In this document: piece by piece, positions 21,526-33,407 of the stretch
How the letters are laid out: each line of letters opens with the position of its first letter
Position numbering within the stretch: the stretch's first letter is position 1
Assembly (NCBI GenBank): GCA_023014365.1
Contig: JAEBUN010000001.1
Coordinates: 496,001 to 560,000, forward strand
Length of the DNA: 64,000 bases
Reading direction: 5' to 3'
Source: Lepiota brunneoincarnata
Lineage: Eukaryota; Basidiomycota; Agaricomycetes; Agaricales; Agaricaceae
Position numbers and translations under genes: made by a program
The notes under the pieces: generated by a model
The model's database searches: none
What the model was told of the DNA's origin: nothing
The model's input: only the letters and a program-made list of their open reading frames with translations

Positions 21526-23536
21526 TCAATGCTCCGTCTCCTCCCAAGTTCTCCCAACCGTCTTCACCAGGTCTGCCTCCGTCACCTTCTTCCCACTCGA
21601 AAAATAGCCCGCAGCAATCTTGGCGTCGATCTCAACTCGCGAGTCCGGTGGAATCAAATGATCTACGCAATAATCAGGGTGAGTCCTTATCTCCGGCGCA
21701 ACGGCATAAAGATAGGTACCAGGAATATCATATCGCGACAGGATCGGTATTCCGCTCTTGACGATGGCGTCGTATTTCCTGTTCCCCCCTGATCAGCCCC
21801 CATCGCACCATCTGCCGAACCCCGCGATGGCACTCACATGTCACTCATGCTGACCATACGATCCACTTTCTTGATTCCCAGCCAGTGCAACACATCAGGC
21901 ATCAAGGCCTGGAAGCGCATGTCCTTCACACCCGCAATCATTTCCGTCGACTTGAAGTACCGGTCTGCCGAATCACCCCCACGCTTACGCAAGTTATAGA
22001 CCAGGTATCTTTTGACTTGATCAGTTCGTTTAACCATGACTGATTCAGAGCAACTTACTTGGTCACCTCGCCCAACGCCCTCCCCTCTTTTCTAAAGTAT
22101 ACCGCAACACCGACACCTCCGGCCTGCGCGCCCCGAATACATTCCTCGATCGCGTAGACCAGATATGGCTTGCATGTGCAGATATCGGATCCAAAGACAT
22201 CGGAACCGTTACCTATCATGATCATCAGCTGGGCAGATCATCTCTGGATCAAGGAGTACAATGTACATTCATCATGAACCCTTAAGGTCAACACTTTGCT
22301 TTCATCAGAGAGGTATGCAGGGTTCCCAACTGAGCCCACATTGATCAACTCGGCACGGAAACCAAGGACTGCTGGACTTACAGACATATACGGTAAGATT
22401 ACCAATGGGTGGGAGGAATACCTTGATGTCTGGTCGTGTGATCAGCTCGGGATACATTCCTCCCGTGTCCTCAAATAGCGCGCGACGCAACAGGCTCTCA
22501 GAGCTAAAAACAACTACATCAGCTTACCCACAGATATCAATGACGCGCTCAAAGGGCTTACATCCCAAATCTCTCCGCTACGCCCGGTAAATACCAGACA
22601 GGCTCAACAGCGGCCTTGCTCACAGAAACCTCAACTCCGTTATCGTCCGTGCTCTCAGTTCCATCTTCGTTTTTCAGCGGGCGGCTCCTCATGACCAGGC
22701 TCCCATCAACCTTGATGGTCCCCTTCCTAGCAGCGTCGTCCAGCTCGCTCATCTTCAAGTGAGCCTTGGTGACAGCGATGCTCGGCCTGATGTCTAATCC
22801 GTCATCCATTTCCTTCTTGAATACGGTCTGGATAAGATGTCCCCATGGATCGAAAGACACGATCTTTGTGGGGTCAAACCAGGCAGGCTGAGGCGGGAAA
22901 TCGACAGGGGGTTCTGTCATTGTGTAATCAGGTTTATGAGTCGGAGAAAGGGAGCCCATGGCAATTGACAAGGCGCGGTAGATCGAGTAAGAGCCAGAGT
23001 GAGCTCCAAGGGCATTGCGCTGCTTGATGGATGACTGGAGACGGGAGCAAATGACGGGACCTCGTTCCTCGGGTTTCGATGCGCCCCAGTTGAGTGGGTG
23101 GGGCGTGATGCCATGTTGGTCCGGGTACGCTGGCGCAAGTGAATGCCGGTTCACAGACGTTGTAGGGGATACATACTGGTAAGATTAACCCGTCCGGGAT
23201 AAAGGAGCTTTTCGCGCTCCTTATCTGTCAACGCCCTCATCGGTGGCGGTGATGGACCACTGGCACTTCCCGCGAGGGGGACATTGGCAAGGGGCGATAC
23301 GAGCTCCTTCACGCTAGTCTTCCCAGAGGGTGATTCCGTTGTTGATATATGCCGAGGCTCAAGAGGAGTATTGGTGGGTTTACCCGTCAATGCATCAAGC
23401 TGAACATGATCAGCGATTTACATGGATAGGGGCCGTGCGGATAGATATCTACCTTGGCCTGCATGGCCTGCTGGCTGACCTGCATTGCCTGGAGCTGTGC
23501 AAGGATCTGAGTGAGGACCGCGTCTGAGGCAGACAT
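21526..23536 (-). CDS. URC1: URC1, GTP cyclohydrolase II-like uracil catabolism protein
   Basis: Eight-exon gene, 545 aa: 23453-23536, 23177-23399, 22562-23129, 22382-22503, 22267-22329, 22059-22212, 21838-22008, 21526-21778. All introns are GT-AG and every phase joins, which supports the model. The N-terminal half matches the GTP_CH_N domain of URC1 proteins: NWGASKPEERGPVI, AHSGSYSIYRAL, KIVSFDPWGHL, VEPVWYLPGVAERFG. The C-terminal half is GTP cyclohydrolase II-like: the zinc motif C-x10-C-x-C in CNGSDVFGSDICTC, then YFRKEGRALGE. In yeasts such as Lachancea kluyveri, URC1 is needed to use uracil as a nitrogen source. It is not the riboflavin enzyme RIB1, which lacks this N-terminal domain. 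No disabling change is seen. It is one of few non-transposon, non-NLR genes in the window. Confidence 0.9.
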
Positions 23537-25019
23537 GGTGTTGGTAGGAGATGAAGAGATAATCCACTCGGATCTCAAACGCGCCAGGCGCTACAACGCG
23601 GTGCCGTGACGTCACGTGCGTCATGACCATCTCAAGCGAGCAATCGGAGAATAGGACTCTATGGAGGGAGCGATTTCTTGGCTGTCGAAATATTCTCTTT
23701 CCCGGCCGAGCGTATAGGCCCCGATACCATCCAACAGGTTTTTTACTCGCCTTTAGAACTTGCCGGCTGGCGGCTCCAGTAGTTGCCAGGCGGGGGCTAC
23801 AGTCTTGGCGGACTACGGAGCTTAAATCATTCCCGTTGCACTAGCGAAACAAATGGAGGCCCGGCCGCACCCGCCATAATTCATTCATTCAGGAATGGTA
23901 CAACGGAGGGGCAACGGTGATGACTGAGACGGTTTCGCCCAGGGGACACCGGTAACACACCGTGGATACAGGTTCAGAGGTGCCCTACACGACTTCAAAG
24001 GTTCACCTCCAACTTCTACCTCAATAACCGGGGGTGCGATGCTGAATCAAACAAGTGTGAGGGAGGGAACTCGCCTGCGGGCAGAATCCGGCCCTGCACA
24101 CATTTTCATTAGGTATTTAAGTCGCACATTTGTACTCAGATATCTTAGCTCCTAACGACGAGGATGTCTCCGCTGCCATAAGACTTCCGACAGGCTACAG
24201 CGTAACGGACCCACAGTTCCTTCCCTCAGTTTCATTACTCAGTCTCTCAGTCTCTCAGTCTCAGTCTCAGTCTCTCTCTCAAGTTTCCCTACGGTCTCTT
24301 CCTTACTCGCCCTGGAGTTGTACTTGTACTTTCACGAGGTTGAGAAGACGAGCCCAGCAACCGCTTTGCCGGTTGCACTCGTTTGTACTATTTTTGTCGC
24401 AAACGCGATACTCGGTCTACACTAGTTCAGTCGAGAGCGCCTTACCCCTTCGGTGCTTTTTGGACACGCAGAAGGGTTGCGGGGAGGGTTATTACAGTTT
24501 GCACCAATAATGCACGGCAAACAAACGTGGGAACAAGTACAGGCTCGAATTCAACGAACCATTCAAAGGATGATGGATGCTGGATAATCATATCATCATA
24601 GGCCCAGCCCAACTCGCTGGCCCGGCTTCGCCCTAGGGCCTATCGACAATTTGAACACCTCTCGAGCACGAAAGGTGCGCAGTTCAAGCTTCCACCGTTG
24701 TTTATGATGTTCCTGACAACCCGAGTTGGGCGTTGGCGACGATAGGCACCCAGGTGAGTCCCTAGCTCTTGGGTTCTAAAGGAATGAAAGATGACCCCCG
24801 ATCGTCCAGTCATATGCACCTCGAAATTCAAAACGTGCACACCAAACCCTCCCAGACGCGGGGTCATGTGATCGTTTCGAACGCCCACATCGGAATTGAC
24901 GGGAGACGGCACTCCACATTTTACTCAGTCGAAGTACCTCGTTGTCTTGAATGGCCCCGGACTGTTGAGCAGTTCATTTAGAAATTGGCACGGAGCTGTT
25001 TAATAGCCCTATCCTCCCC
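23537..25019. other. Intergenic, no gene recognised
   Basis: Upstream of URC1. It contains a short CAGTCT/CTCAGT-rich run near 24238-24283. Several open frames exist, but none has a start context, family motif or balanced composition I would trust. It may include decayed sequence leading into the NLR relic that follows. Confidence 0.4.
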
Positions 25020-25500
25020 TAGGTCTCTATCTGGATGACTTTTGGACGACTGGAGACACATCCAGTGGGGTTTCTCTCAGCTCTCCGGACTGAACTTCTC
25101 AATACGTCGCTGGGGAGCGACGCAGAAGAATCTCGGGACGATACGGCTGGATTCCCCTGTGTGCATCCTAGGGAGATATATAAGTGGTATAGAAGTGGCG
25201 TTAAACATGACGATGGAGGATGGCCACCCGAGAGCGGTATCATGCGCGCTAACAAAGGGAACCTGGCTTCGTGTTCGCGAGTAGCACTACCCTCAAGCAC
25301 ATTCAGGAACAAGAAATCGAACTCCTCGCGTATCACTGGTAGCGATTGTGCACCGCGCCGCCTAACCCTGTCCTGGATGTCCTGTTACCAGACGAGGCCG
25401 ACATTCGCTCGTCGCGTCCCTACACGTCGCTCCGCGACTATCTCACTCAACCCACTCATTCAGGCTAGTTTCGCGTCACTCCATCTCCGGGCTCTATGCC
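25020..25500 (+). pseudogene. NACHT NLR relic
   Basis: Two pieces are recognisable against the intact paralogs. First, WMTFGRLETHPV, then DAEESRDDTAGF and GGWPPESG match WMICSRPEHHLM, DTEESRDDTARF and GVWPPEED. Second, near 25370-25470, a PDEADIRSSR stretch and a RDYLTQPTHSG stretch match PDEADVSPLR and RDYLVQPMRSG. The segments between are deleted or frame-shifted and the P-loop half is absent. It shows that the NLR family once extended beyond URC1. Confidence 0.8.
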
Positions 25501-26634
25501 CATGACTAAACCCTGGTTTTCGAGCTTGCATAACGTTGAGTCGGTTGCGGTTTCCCTTACCCAGTCCCTATACTATCCTGATACCAGCGTCTGACAAGAT
25601 GCTGAAACAATTCCCGCCACAACCGTATTGCCGCATTGCGACATCGCCGACCAGAGATATTACCGTCGCCAACATAATCTTTGCTTCATTTTCAATTCTT
25701 CCGAATTCCAGACCCACGACAAAAATCATCAATTTCAGGAGGATATACCGTAGAAACACCTTTGGCGATGATTCTCCCACCTTTTCGTATAGCAGGTATG
25801 TCACGTATACCGATTTTCCTCGTTTTAAGATCCTAGGTAAAATTGTCGGTCGCACTATGCCTCCGGTTCAGAAGATAAAGTGAGTTCAACCTCCACATGT
25901 AGTAACCTGGTCGTACACCAGGCTGTGTTCCCCCGAAACCGGGTAGTCACTGAGAGTACCAGAAAGACAAGTTGCAAGGACGCGGAAGCCTCCCGGTAAC
26001 CATCTTAATTGTAGCATTGTAGCCTCACAGTTCGACCCTGACTCTACCCATTTTGCAACACAAGGGACAGTCTCTTCGTGTGAGCTTGATCCTGGCGGTT
26101 TCGCCTAGCCCCTGTGTATCTAGGCACGATTCTCTTGACAACCACTTATTGGTTTCGCCCGTGCGTCGACCTCTTATACGGAAGGAATTCGTAATATGGT
26201 CGAGAGTTCATGCAACAAGGGAGCCAAAGGCACGCGTGCCGAATCCTCCGCTGTAACCAAGTTCTCTCGGATGAGGGGAGAAATTCCCATGACATGAAAC
26301 CGTTGAGGGTTAATTAACGTTAAATATTCAGCCATGGGTTGGACTGGCTGATTCAAGATAGCGGTCGCTTGGGAGAATTCCAGGGACGCCCATACATGAC
26401 CTCGGAAGCCCCTGGTGCAGTTGGCCTGATGCCAATCGTGAATATTCCATCCCTTATGACCCGGGCAATACCTCTCATCCTCTAGTTCACTGTCTCCCCC
26501 GCCCCCCCCCCCTCCCAAAATACCCTTTCGTCTTATCTACTAGTATGTCTTTCATTTCATTCATCCCCGGGTAGCCTGACTTATCGCGAACGTGCTGGAA
26601 AACCGTTCCTAGGCTCCAACGGGAGGTATCACCA
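25501..26634. other. Intergenic, no gene recognised
   Basis: No family match seen. A C-rich run lies near 26495-26515. The nearest gene feature is the first exon of the membrane protein at 26635. Confidence 0.4.
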
Positions 26635-28107
26635 ATGTCTCTACCAACTCAAAATTATTTGCTCTGGCTAGGTCTATAATCAACCGTCTAACCCGAGACA
26701 GTTGGACTAATGGACTAAGTTCCCAGTGTGTACCACGCTTTTGCACGCAATCGCGATCGCCTCAGGATTATTCCGCCTGAAGCAACGTTTCGTGGCCAAT
26801 CAGATGTGGCTGGACGATTGGATTGTATCCGTCCCCCTGTCGGTAGATATTGTGTATGCCATCATGATATGGCCAAGATTCCGGACCAAAGGTGAGCGGA
26901 GGTCTCTATCTTTCGTGGTAACTCCAAAAATCTCTGACCTCTCGGGACCGCAGCCCGGGTCCTGTCGTCGGCGGAGCAAACAAAAGCGATTCACTCTTAT
27001 TGGCTCTCGAGTTTCCCCTTTTTTACCGTTATATGGTATGCGTTTCTTCGAGGGAAAAGCCAATACTAAGAACATTCTTTAGGTTTTCGAGGATCAGTAT
27101 TGCATTGTCTGTCGCCCGAATTTATCCAGTAAAAGACCCCCACCGGCGCTTCTCTATCTTCCTCGTCGCATTTTTTCTCGCGTTCTACGTCATCTCAGTA
27201 GTGATGCCAATTTTGACTTGCCCAAGTCCACACGCCTGGTATCATCTTGATATTGGTCGTTGTCTAAAGGAGAGAAATATAGGATGGGCTGCGGTGGTCA
27301 CCACCCTTTCATGTACGCGGCAATTGGACGGTTTCACACCCAACGCTAAGCAGTAGGCTTTCAGTTGACTGCTTTGCCGACGTTGCGCTCGTCGTTACTC
27401 CGTTGGCATTTCTACGAAACACTGATTTACCACACCGTGAACGTCGTGCCATAATTGGCGCATTTTGCGCCAGTTTCCTCACTCTTTCATCAGCAATTAC
27501 CTTCTCAGTATTTTGGTTAGCCCAGCTCAATCTCGGACAGGACTCCCGTTTGATCAGAACAATGGTGGGCTCCACCGAGGTCAGCATTCGACGCATAACC
27601 TTTTTCGGTTGGACAACTGAGCTCACAGGAAAACTTTAGGCAGCAGTCTCCCTCCTTGTTTGTAATTTTCTCGTGGTGTCAATGGCCTTATACCGCTTTT
27701 GCAACCGATCAAATGGTTCCGATGCCGTATCGTCTCAGAAGTCCAACGGCGACACTCCACGAGGTTTCAGTGGGATCAATAATACTGTCCAAAACAGACC
27801 CTACTCTGGAGGCGAAGCAGAGCAATCAGGAATGCAAAGAGTAGTATCACGGAACGTTGCAGGAGCCACATCAACATTCGGACGTCAATTTATCTCGCCG
27901 CTGACCACCGTCTATACCTATGACATGGACACATCTACCCAGATGCAAAGTTGGCTAACTAATCCAGCATCCCACCTATCGGCTTCGGCGGCAGCCCACA
28001 CTGGATTTTCACGCTCCCGCCCCTCGACACAACCGCTCACGCATGGAAAGTCGAGTGATCGCTCCAAGTCTCCCTGTACAAAGCCTGAAGAGTCCGGCTT
28101 TTACTAA
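26635..28107 (+). CDS. Fungal rhodopsin-like integral membrane protein
   Basis: Six-exon model, 398 aa: 26635-26671, 26727-26891, 26954-27035, 27083-27312, 27365-27579, 27640-28107. All junctions are GT-AG and in phase. It begins MSLPTQNYLLWLV. The layout fits the fungal rhodopsin-like 7TM family of plasma-membrane proteins: a W-L-D-D-W motif after helix 1 (family usually has WWDD), FFTVIWFSRISIALSVARIY, a long hydrophobic FLVAFFLAFYVISVVMPILT, DCFADVALVVTPLAFL, RERRAIIGAF and SLLVCNFLVVSMALY. A polar tail of about 130 residues follows, rich in Ser, Thr, Gln and Asn. No retinal-binding Lys is claimed; most family members are not photoreceptors and have no known ligand. No break seen. Confidence 0.75.
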
Positions 28108-28406
28108 GCTTTACATTGGGGTCTCGTGTCCCAGAATCCTGGAACTATAACGCATTAGTTATATACAACTGCTGACCACCGCCACCTTTCTACCCTGCCA
28201 CGCCCATCCAGCAGCCTTCTGGGTCCGCTCTTCCGTTCCAAATGGTTTTTATAATGTTGGGTAAACATTGTTACATTCCCTTGTCCTTTGGTACATCGGT
28301 ATCAACGTCACAAGTCGTGATATTTATTGCCCCTGTCCAATGCAATATGTACAATATATACTACCATGTGTACCCTAGCCTTTGCAAAGCACAGTCAGCA
28401 CAATAG
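28108..28406. other. 3' flank of the membrane protein gene
   Basis: AT-rich, no ORF or repeat recognised before the hAT element begins near 28407. Confidence 0.4.
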
Positions 28407-28499
28407 TAGGGGTGCCAAAGTTCAGTTCAGGGTTCGAACTGGTTCGAACCCTGAATCTTTTTGTAATATACCAGAAACAATATATATATTGAAGATCAA

Positions 28500-31400
28500 C
28501 TAGTCAAAGTTCCATTCTTTTGGTTCCCACTCTTTTGCATCTATTTTTCCATCTAGAATTCCAGTTTTATAACCATCCTTTGTGATTTGAAGAGCTGTAA
28601 AAGTGGAACCTTCAAGTGAATTGTGGGGAAGGGTATCAGTGTGCTTGCCACTAGAAAAGCCCTTTCAGAGGATACTGAGGATCCTGCAATAGCTAAATAA
28701 TCTCTGGCTATAGCCCCTAGAGTTGGGTACTTGTTATGGTTGATCTAAATGCAAAATCAAAAAATAATCAAGGGTGATATATAAACACAACTTACACCCC
28801 ACCAGGCTATAACATCCTCTACTGGTTCAATGCCAGCACCCAAGTACTCATCTAATTTGTGAAATATATCTTGAGTAAATGAAGAGGCCTGAGATAATTG
28901 TTGGCACATTGCCTGAGCCCATGCAGAAGTTCCCACTTCAACAGAAATATCTGATAAGGCCTGAGACTGAGTTTTGGGTTCTTTGTTATATGTCTTAAAC
29001 TAAGCTTGGGTTAATAAAAACCTTAAAATAACTTGAGCACTATTATATACCACCTCTCGAAATCGAGTTTTTGCCATTTCAGAGTCAGAAAAAGTCCACT
29101 TTTCTTCAAAATACTCCATTTTGCAGCTTGGATCCAGCACTAATAAATTATTAGCACCAAGAAACAGCAAACAAATAAAATCATACCAAGTGGAATAAAA
29201 TAAGCATCTGTGTCAACAAGGGTTGTATGCCATTTGTGAGCTTATCTATTCCTGCCTGAATACCATCCTTGACTGGTGCATATTGTGAGTGAAGTTTAAA
29301 CTGCTTCCATTTTTCAATCACATCCTCAAGCTCAGGAAGAGTATGAGTAATAGATGAACGGGTAGCAGATGAAAATGTTGATTGGACACTAGCAGGAACC
29401 TAGTGGAAATTAATAGGCTGTTATGTGAGTAGTGTAGACAATACTCACAGCTAGAACATCTTTCATAAGTTTAAGAAGCTTCCACTCCTCCTCAACCAAA
29501 TGATAGTCAAGATAGGTCTTGTCTTTCAATTTAGGAACAACTCCAGAGTCATCTGCATTTTTAATGAACTTCTGAACTCCCTATTTAAAAATTAGTCCAG
29601 TATTCAAAACTAATCTGTGAAAGAACATACTTTCTTTAGCAGAAGAAACCATTCAAGAAGGTGATATATTGAACTCCAACAAACATGAACCCATTTGATA
29701 AGCTCAAGCTCAGGTACTGACTCCTCAATACAGCAAACTGCAAAGTACTTCTTTGCCTGAGGTGATAAGCGGACCTACAAAAATATACACAACTGTCAAT
29801 TAATACTCAATATTTTGGAGAAAAGTGAAATACCTGAGTGATAAATGCTAATACTTTTCCAAGAACATCTCCTGCATCAAATGGAATAGCTTAATCAATA
29901 TCTTCATCATCTTGGATATTACCAAGCTTATCCCAATCTACCTCATCCTCATTAGTTGAAGCTGATTTGGTTGTGAACTGAGTAGAACAGATGGCTTCAA
30001 TAAAAGCCTTAGCACCAAGGTGGATGGTATGTTCAATACATCTTGGATTTTTGAAAAGTGAGAACAAAATATGGACTAAGTTGAAGATTACTCACCTAGC
30101 ATGATGCTCACAAGCTATCCAATTGTGTGAAGGTGTATTGAGTGCATGTTGAAGTACCTTGAGAGCCTTATCATTGGATGAAGCATTATCTGTGGTAATC
30201 CAACCAATCAACAAAAAGAATTAGTTGTTCATATTACAAATCATGAAAGAAGTATTTAAAAAACCTTAGATTGGATTTTATACTGATAAAAAACACTGAG
30301 AACAACTGCAGCTAAATTTTCACCACCATGGTTTCCTTCAATCTCTGGAAAGCCAATCACATGTGACTTGAGCTTCCAGATATGTGGTTGATCAGGAGGG
30401 TTGGTGATATACTGGACAGTAATAGCAAGGAATGGTTTCATATCTTCAGAAGTCCAGCCATCAAATGTAGAGGAGATTTTTCCTGGTTGTTTACAAAATA
30501 AAATCAGCATCAGAAGCATAAAAAGAGTTAAGACATACCTGAAGAATTTTAGATAGTCGATGAACCACAATTTTAGTCTTATACTTCACCTCCTCAGATA
30601 TCTTTGAACAATGAGGGATGTCACTATCCTTTGTGGATGGCTGCTGGTAGATAAGAAGTCTGTAAGGGGACAGCTGGGTAGCCAGATCCCAATCCTAGTG
30701 AGCTTAGCATACCAATCACCCAGTATGTCTAACCAGTGTAATGGGTTGCCACTCATCTATTCTTACTCCTCTTCTGATGTAGGTTGCCCAATGGGTATTC
30801 TTAGATAGAACTTGATCTTGTGCTGTAAATAGTTGTTCTCTGATGTTCCAGGACATTCTGTAGTATTTATAGCACTGTCTGTAGTATATAGGCACAGGTT
30901 GGGGGGTAAAGCCCCTCACTTAATTATCAACTTGGTTCCGGGCCCTTTATTCCCCTAACAAAGTCCATGAAATGATGGCTGATCTACAGCTGTAAATGGC
31001 TAAAAGAATAGTTCATTACATACAATTCATCAAGAACAGAGATGGAATATTACCTGATCATCCTCAACAAGCCAATGAGTGAGATACTCAATGAGTCCTT
31101 CCTTTGTTCACTTTGCAGTTGGTACTACAAAAGTATCAAGTGTCTTCTGAGTGGCATTCCCATCATTATCAGTTGGTTTAAAGGCTCCAGACTTCTTAGC
31201 TTCAGCAATTGTGACAGAATGAGGCTCAAAACCATTCTCTTGAGCTCGTATCATGTAAAGATCACCATGTGTTTTCCAGTTTCTGATACACTAAATGATA
31301 AATAAATATATTTCAGAGACAATACTACATACTGCACAATATGTTTGTGACAAGTTGTCACACTTCCAGTCATTCAGAAACTCTCATCTAGCTCCTGCCC

Positions 31401-31827
31401 TTTGTGTTTTGCAAGGTGACTGCAAAAACAGCACATGTTAGACATAACACAATATAGGAATAGATTTTCTTACCAGCAGATCTCACACCACCATCCCTTT
31501 GTCTGAACACTATCTTTCAGACATTCTTCCATCTGCCAACATGCATGAATGTCCTTGGTTTGTTCACTCTGACCATGATGAACTTGTTTGTGCTAAAATA
31601 AGGAATATAAGTGTATAGATAACATATAAAAGAATATGACTTACAGCAGGTATAGAGTCAGGATTGTCATCATCCTCTGTAAGATCCTCTGTCTTCTCAT
31701 CCTCTTGGTCATTATCACCTTCTTCATCCTCTTCCCCATCATTCATGACAACAACTGGCTTCTTCTGAGAACAGCCAGACTCAGCAGTAGACTCTCCCCA
31801 CTTCCGTTTTATTGGCCCTACGGGCAT
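28500..31827 (-). pseudogene. hAT transposase with BED finger, multi-exon, broken
   Basis: Reading from the 5' side: an acidic exon from 31827 (KRKWGESTAESG, many Asp/Glu), a BED-type zinc finger split by an intron near 31390-31500 (WWCEICC, then HLAKHKG), DIPHCSKISEEV upstream of GKISSTFDGWTSEDMKPF with the first catalytic Asp, WITTDNASSNDKAL with a second Asp, CIEHTIHLGAK, and the C-terminal dimerisation block YPTLGAIARDYLAI...SSERAF ending WNFD and a stop at 28500-28502. These are the standard hAT domains in order. In-frame stops are present (for example in the DEDID-stop segment near 29893) and a solo LTR splits the coding region, so it is inactive. Confidence 0.8.
30661..30960 (-). repeat. 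Solo LTR, family X, inside the hAT element
   Basis: 300 bp, TGTTAGGGG...CCCCTTACA in minus orientation, flanked by a perfect AAGTC duplication (30656-30660 and 30961-30965). It is nearly identical in inverted orientation to the LTR at 31978-32278 and more distantly related to the one at 53388-53726. It inserted into hAT coding sequence just upstream of the DIPHCSK segment. Confidence 0.93.
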
Positions 31828-31894
31828 ATAGCAAAATCAGAGAGCCATGGAATTGGAGGGCCATGTACATAATATAGTAAAATCACAGCAGGGG

Positions 31895-31977
31895 AGGGAG
31901 CCACATAGCGAAACAAGGGAGAGGGAGCCATGTAGCAAAAATGAGGGGAAGGGAGCCACATAGTGAAACAAGGGGGA
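31895..31977. repeat. 28-bp minisatellite at the hAT right edge
   Basis: Three units starting at about 31895, 31923 and 31951 with consensus GGGAGCCACATAGYGAAACA plus a G-rich end; degenerate units extend left to about 31840. It may be a hAT subterminal repeat or simply the break point where LTR X was joined. Confidence 0.6.
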
Positions 31978-32278
31978 TGTTAGGGGAATAAAGGGCTTGG
32001 AACCAAGTTGATAATCAAGTGAGGGGCTTCACCCCCCAACCTGTGCCTATATACTACAGACAGTGCTATAAATACTACAGAATGTCCTGGAACATCAGAG
32101 AACAACTATTTACAGCACAAGATCAAGTTCTATCTAAGAATACCCTATCAGGCAACCTACATCAGAAGAGGAGTAAGAATAGATGAATGGCAACCCATTA
32201 CACTGGTTAGATACACTGGGTGATCAGTATGCTAAGCTCACTAGGATTGGGATCTGGCTACCCAGCTGTCCCCTTACA
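31978..32278 (+). repeat. Family X LTR joined to an ORF3 fragment
   Basis: 301 bp, TGTTAGGGG...CCCCTTACA. Its flanks (GGGGA on the left, CATCT on the right) do not match, so unlike the other two X copies it is not a simple solo insertion. It is an inverted copy of 30661-30960, about 1 kb away, and is followed directly by sequence of another retrotransposon (ORF3 and a Y-type LTR). This is a chimeric or recombined junction. Confidence 0.85.
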
Positions 32279-32732
32279 CATCTCACCCCCACCAGAAACA
32301 CCACCCACACCATCACCAATAACAACTGTCACAGTTCGGAACTCCCCCAATCCCATTCACACACAAACCAACCCCCAAACCACTGACAGATCAGTCTGTA
32401 TTCAATGCAGACACACTGGACATTGGGCTATAGACTACCCACAATTTGCCTGTCTTGGATGCAAACAATACGCTCCAGGATACTACTCATATGACTGCAT
32501 CAAATACCGATGTCCCCATTGTGCAGTTTTCCAACCTTGCCATAAATGGACCAAATGTCCAGCTCAGAACACCCAACACACCCCCTACTCCAGAAAATCA
32601 ACAACCAGTCCCTCAATTACCCCCACAACTCACAATCAATACATTGACCTCACTAATGACAACTATTACAAGGAATGTTACAACAAGATCGCCAAATCAA
32701 ACATCACAGGAGAACCATGCAGTGCCTTCTGA
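32279..32732 (+). pseudogene. ORF3 fragment of a Y-type Gypsy element
   Basis: The 3' part of the extra ORF that follows integrase in the Y and G Gypsy elements. In one open frame it shows a CCHC-like knuckle with its last Cys changed to Tyr (CIQCRHTGHWAIDY), then PQFACLGCKQYAPGYYSYDC, CPHCAVFQPCHKWTKC, a QYIDLTND segment and the C-terminus KSNITGEPCSAF. The frame is open into the LTR X on its left, but that junction is chimeric. After the stop come 282 bp and a Y-type LTR at 33015. The N-terminal part of ORF3 and all of gag-pol are missing. Confidence 0.75.
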
Positions 32733-33014
32733 AGAAAACCAAACCACCCCACCAGAAGAAAGGATAGAAAGTCCCCACTTTAGATGACTTCTCTATGACT
32801 TCTTTTACCCAGGAAAACCCCCATCCCCAGAAACCACCACTGCACTTGACCTCCACAGAATCCCTACACCAACCTTTTCTCCCATTATTCCCCCTTGACC
32901 AAACTCCACTCAACACCCCCAAATTGAGTACTATGAACCCTACTACCTTGCTGAGTACCCAGAAGAAGGAAACTAACAAGTTGTGATGGAAAACAACTCT
33001 CAAAATGGACCTAA

Positions 33015-33407
33015 TATTATCAGAATCCCACATCAGAAGGATGGTTAGGTTTAGTTTACTCTCTCATGTCAAATGTCATTATGAAACAATTAGTAATGCA
33101 CATCAGAAAGACTATATTTAGCTTATGCCTCATTGTCTTATCTCTGACTCATAATTACTCAGGTCCATCTACTTATAGTAGGAGCATAGCCACACTTAGT
33201 ATTATATAAGGATACAGTACATCACTATGTATCCCTATCTTAGTGTTATACAGTTCTTGCCTCCTATACCTCTTTGCCCTTAAACCGGCTGGACTTATAG
33301 TGCTCCATCATCTCCAAGTCATGCCTAGTAGGACAAGACCAAGTCTGTATAGACATCTTGCCTTGATCGCCATGCTACTCAAGAGTGAACCCCTAACCCA
33401 GGTAACA
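33015..33407 (+). repeat. Y-family LTR, forward copy
   Basis: 393 bp, TATTATCAGAA...CCAGGTAACA, with the first bases mutated from TG. It aligns along its length, in inverted orientation, with the LTR at 43522-43943. Shared blocks include AGTAGGAGCATAGCCACAC, TTCTTGCCTCCTATA and ACTCAAGAG. It is the 3' LTR of the fragment that starts at 32279. Confidence 0.85.

Larger units (their letters stand above)
28407..31977 (-). mobile_element. hAT DNA transposon, truncated and decayed
   Basis: The left end starts near TAGGGGTGCCAAAG, compatible with a hAT terminal repeat. It is followed by a perfect palindrome, CAGGGTTCGAAC-TG and its reverse complement, at about 28431-28456. The transposase lies on the minus strand. 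No matching right terminal repeat was found; the right end abuts an LTR at 31978, after a 28-bp minisatellite (31895-31977), so it is probably truncated. A solo LTR is nested at 30661-30960. Confidence 0.7.

Noticed and set aside
21526..23536. RIB1, the riboflavin-pathway GTP cyclohydrolase II
   Set aside because: The long N-terminal GTP_CH_N part (NWGASKPEERGPVI and VEPVWYLPGVAERFG) marks URC1, not RIB1.
28425..28460. GGTTCGAAC-containing stretch resembling a tRNA T-arm
   Set aside because: No acceptor stem, D-arm or anticodon arm can be built around it; it is a palindrome at a hAT end.
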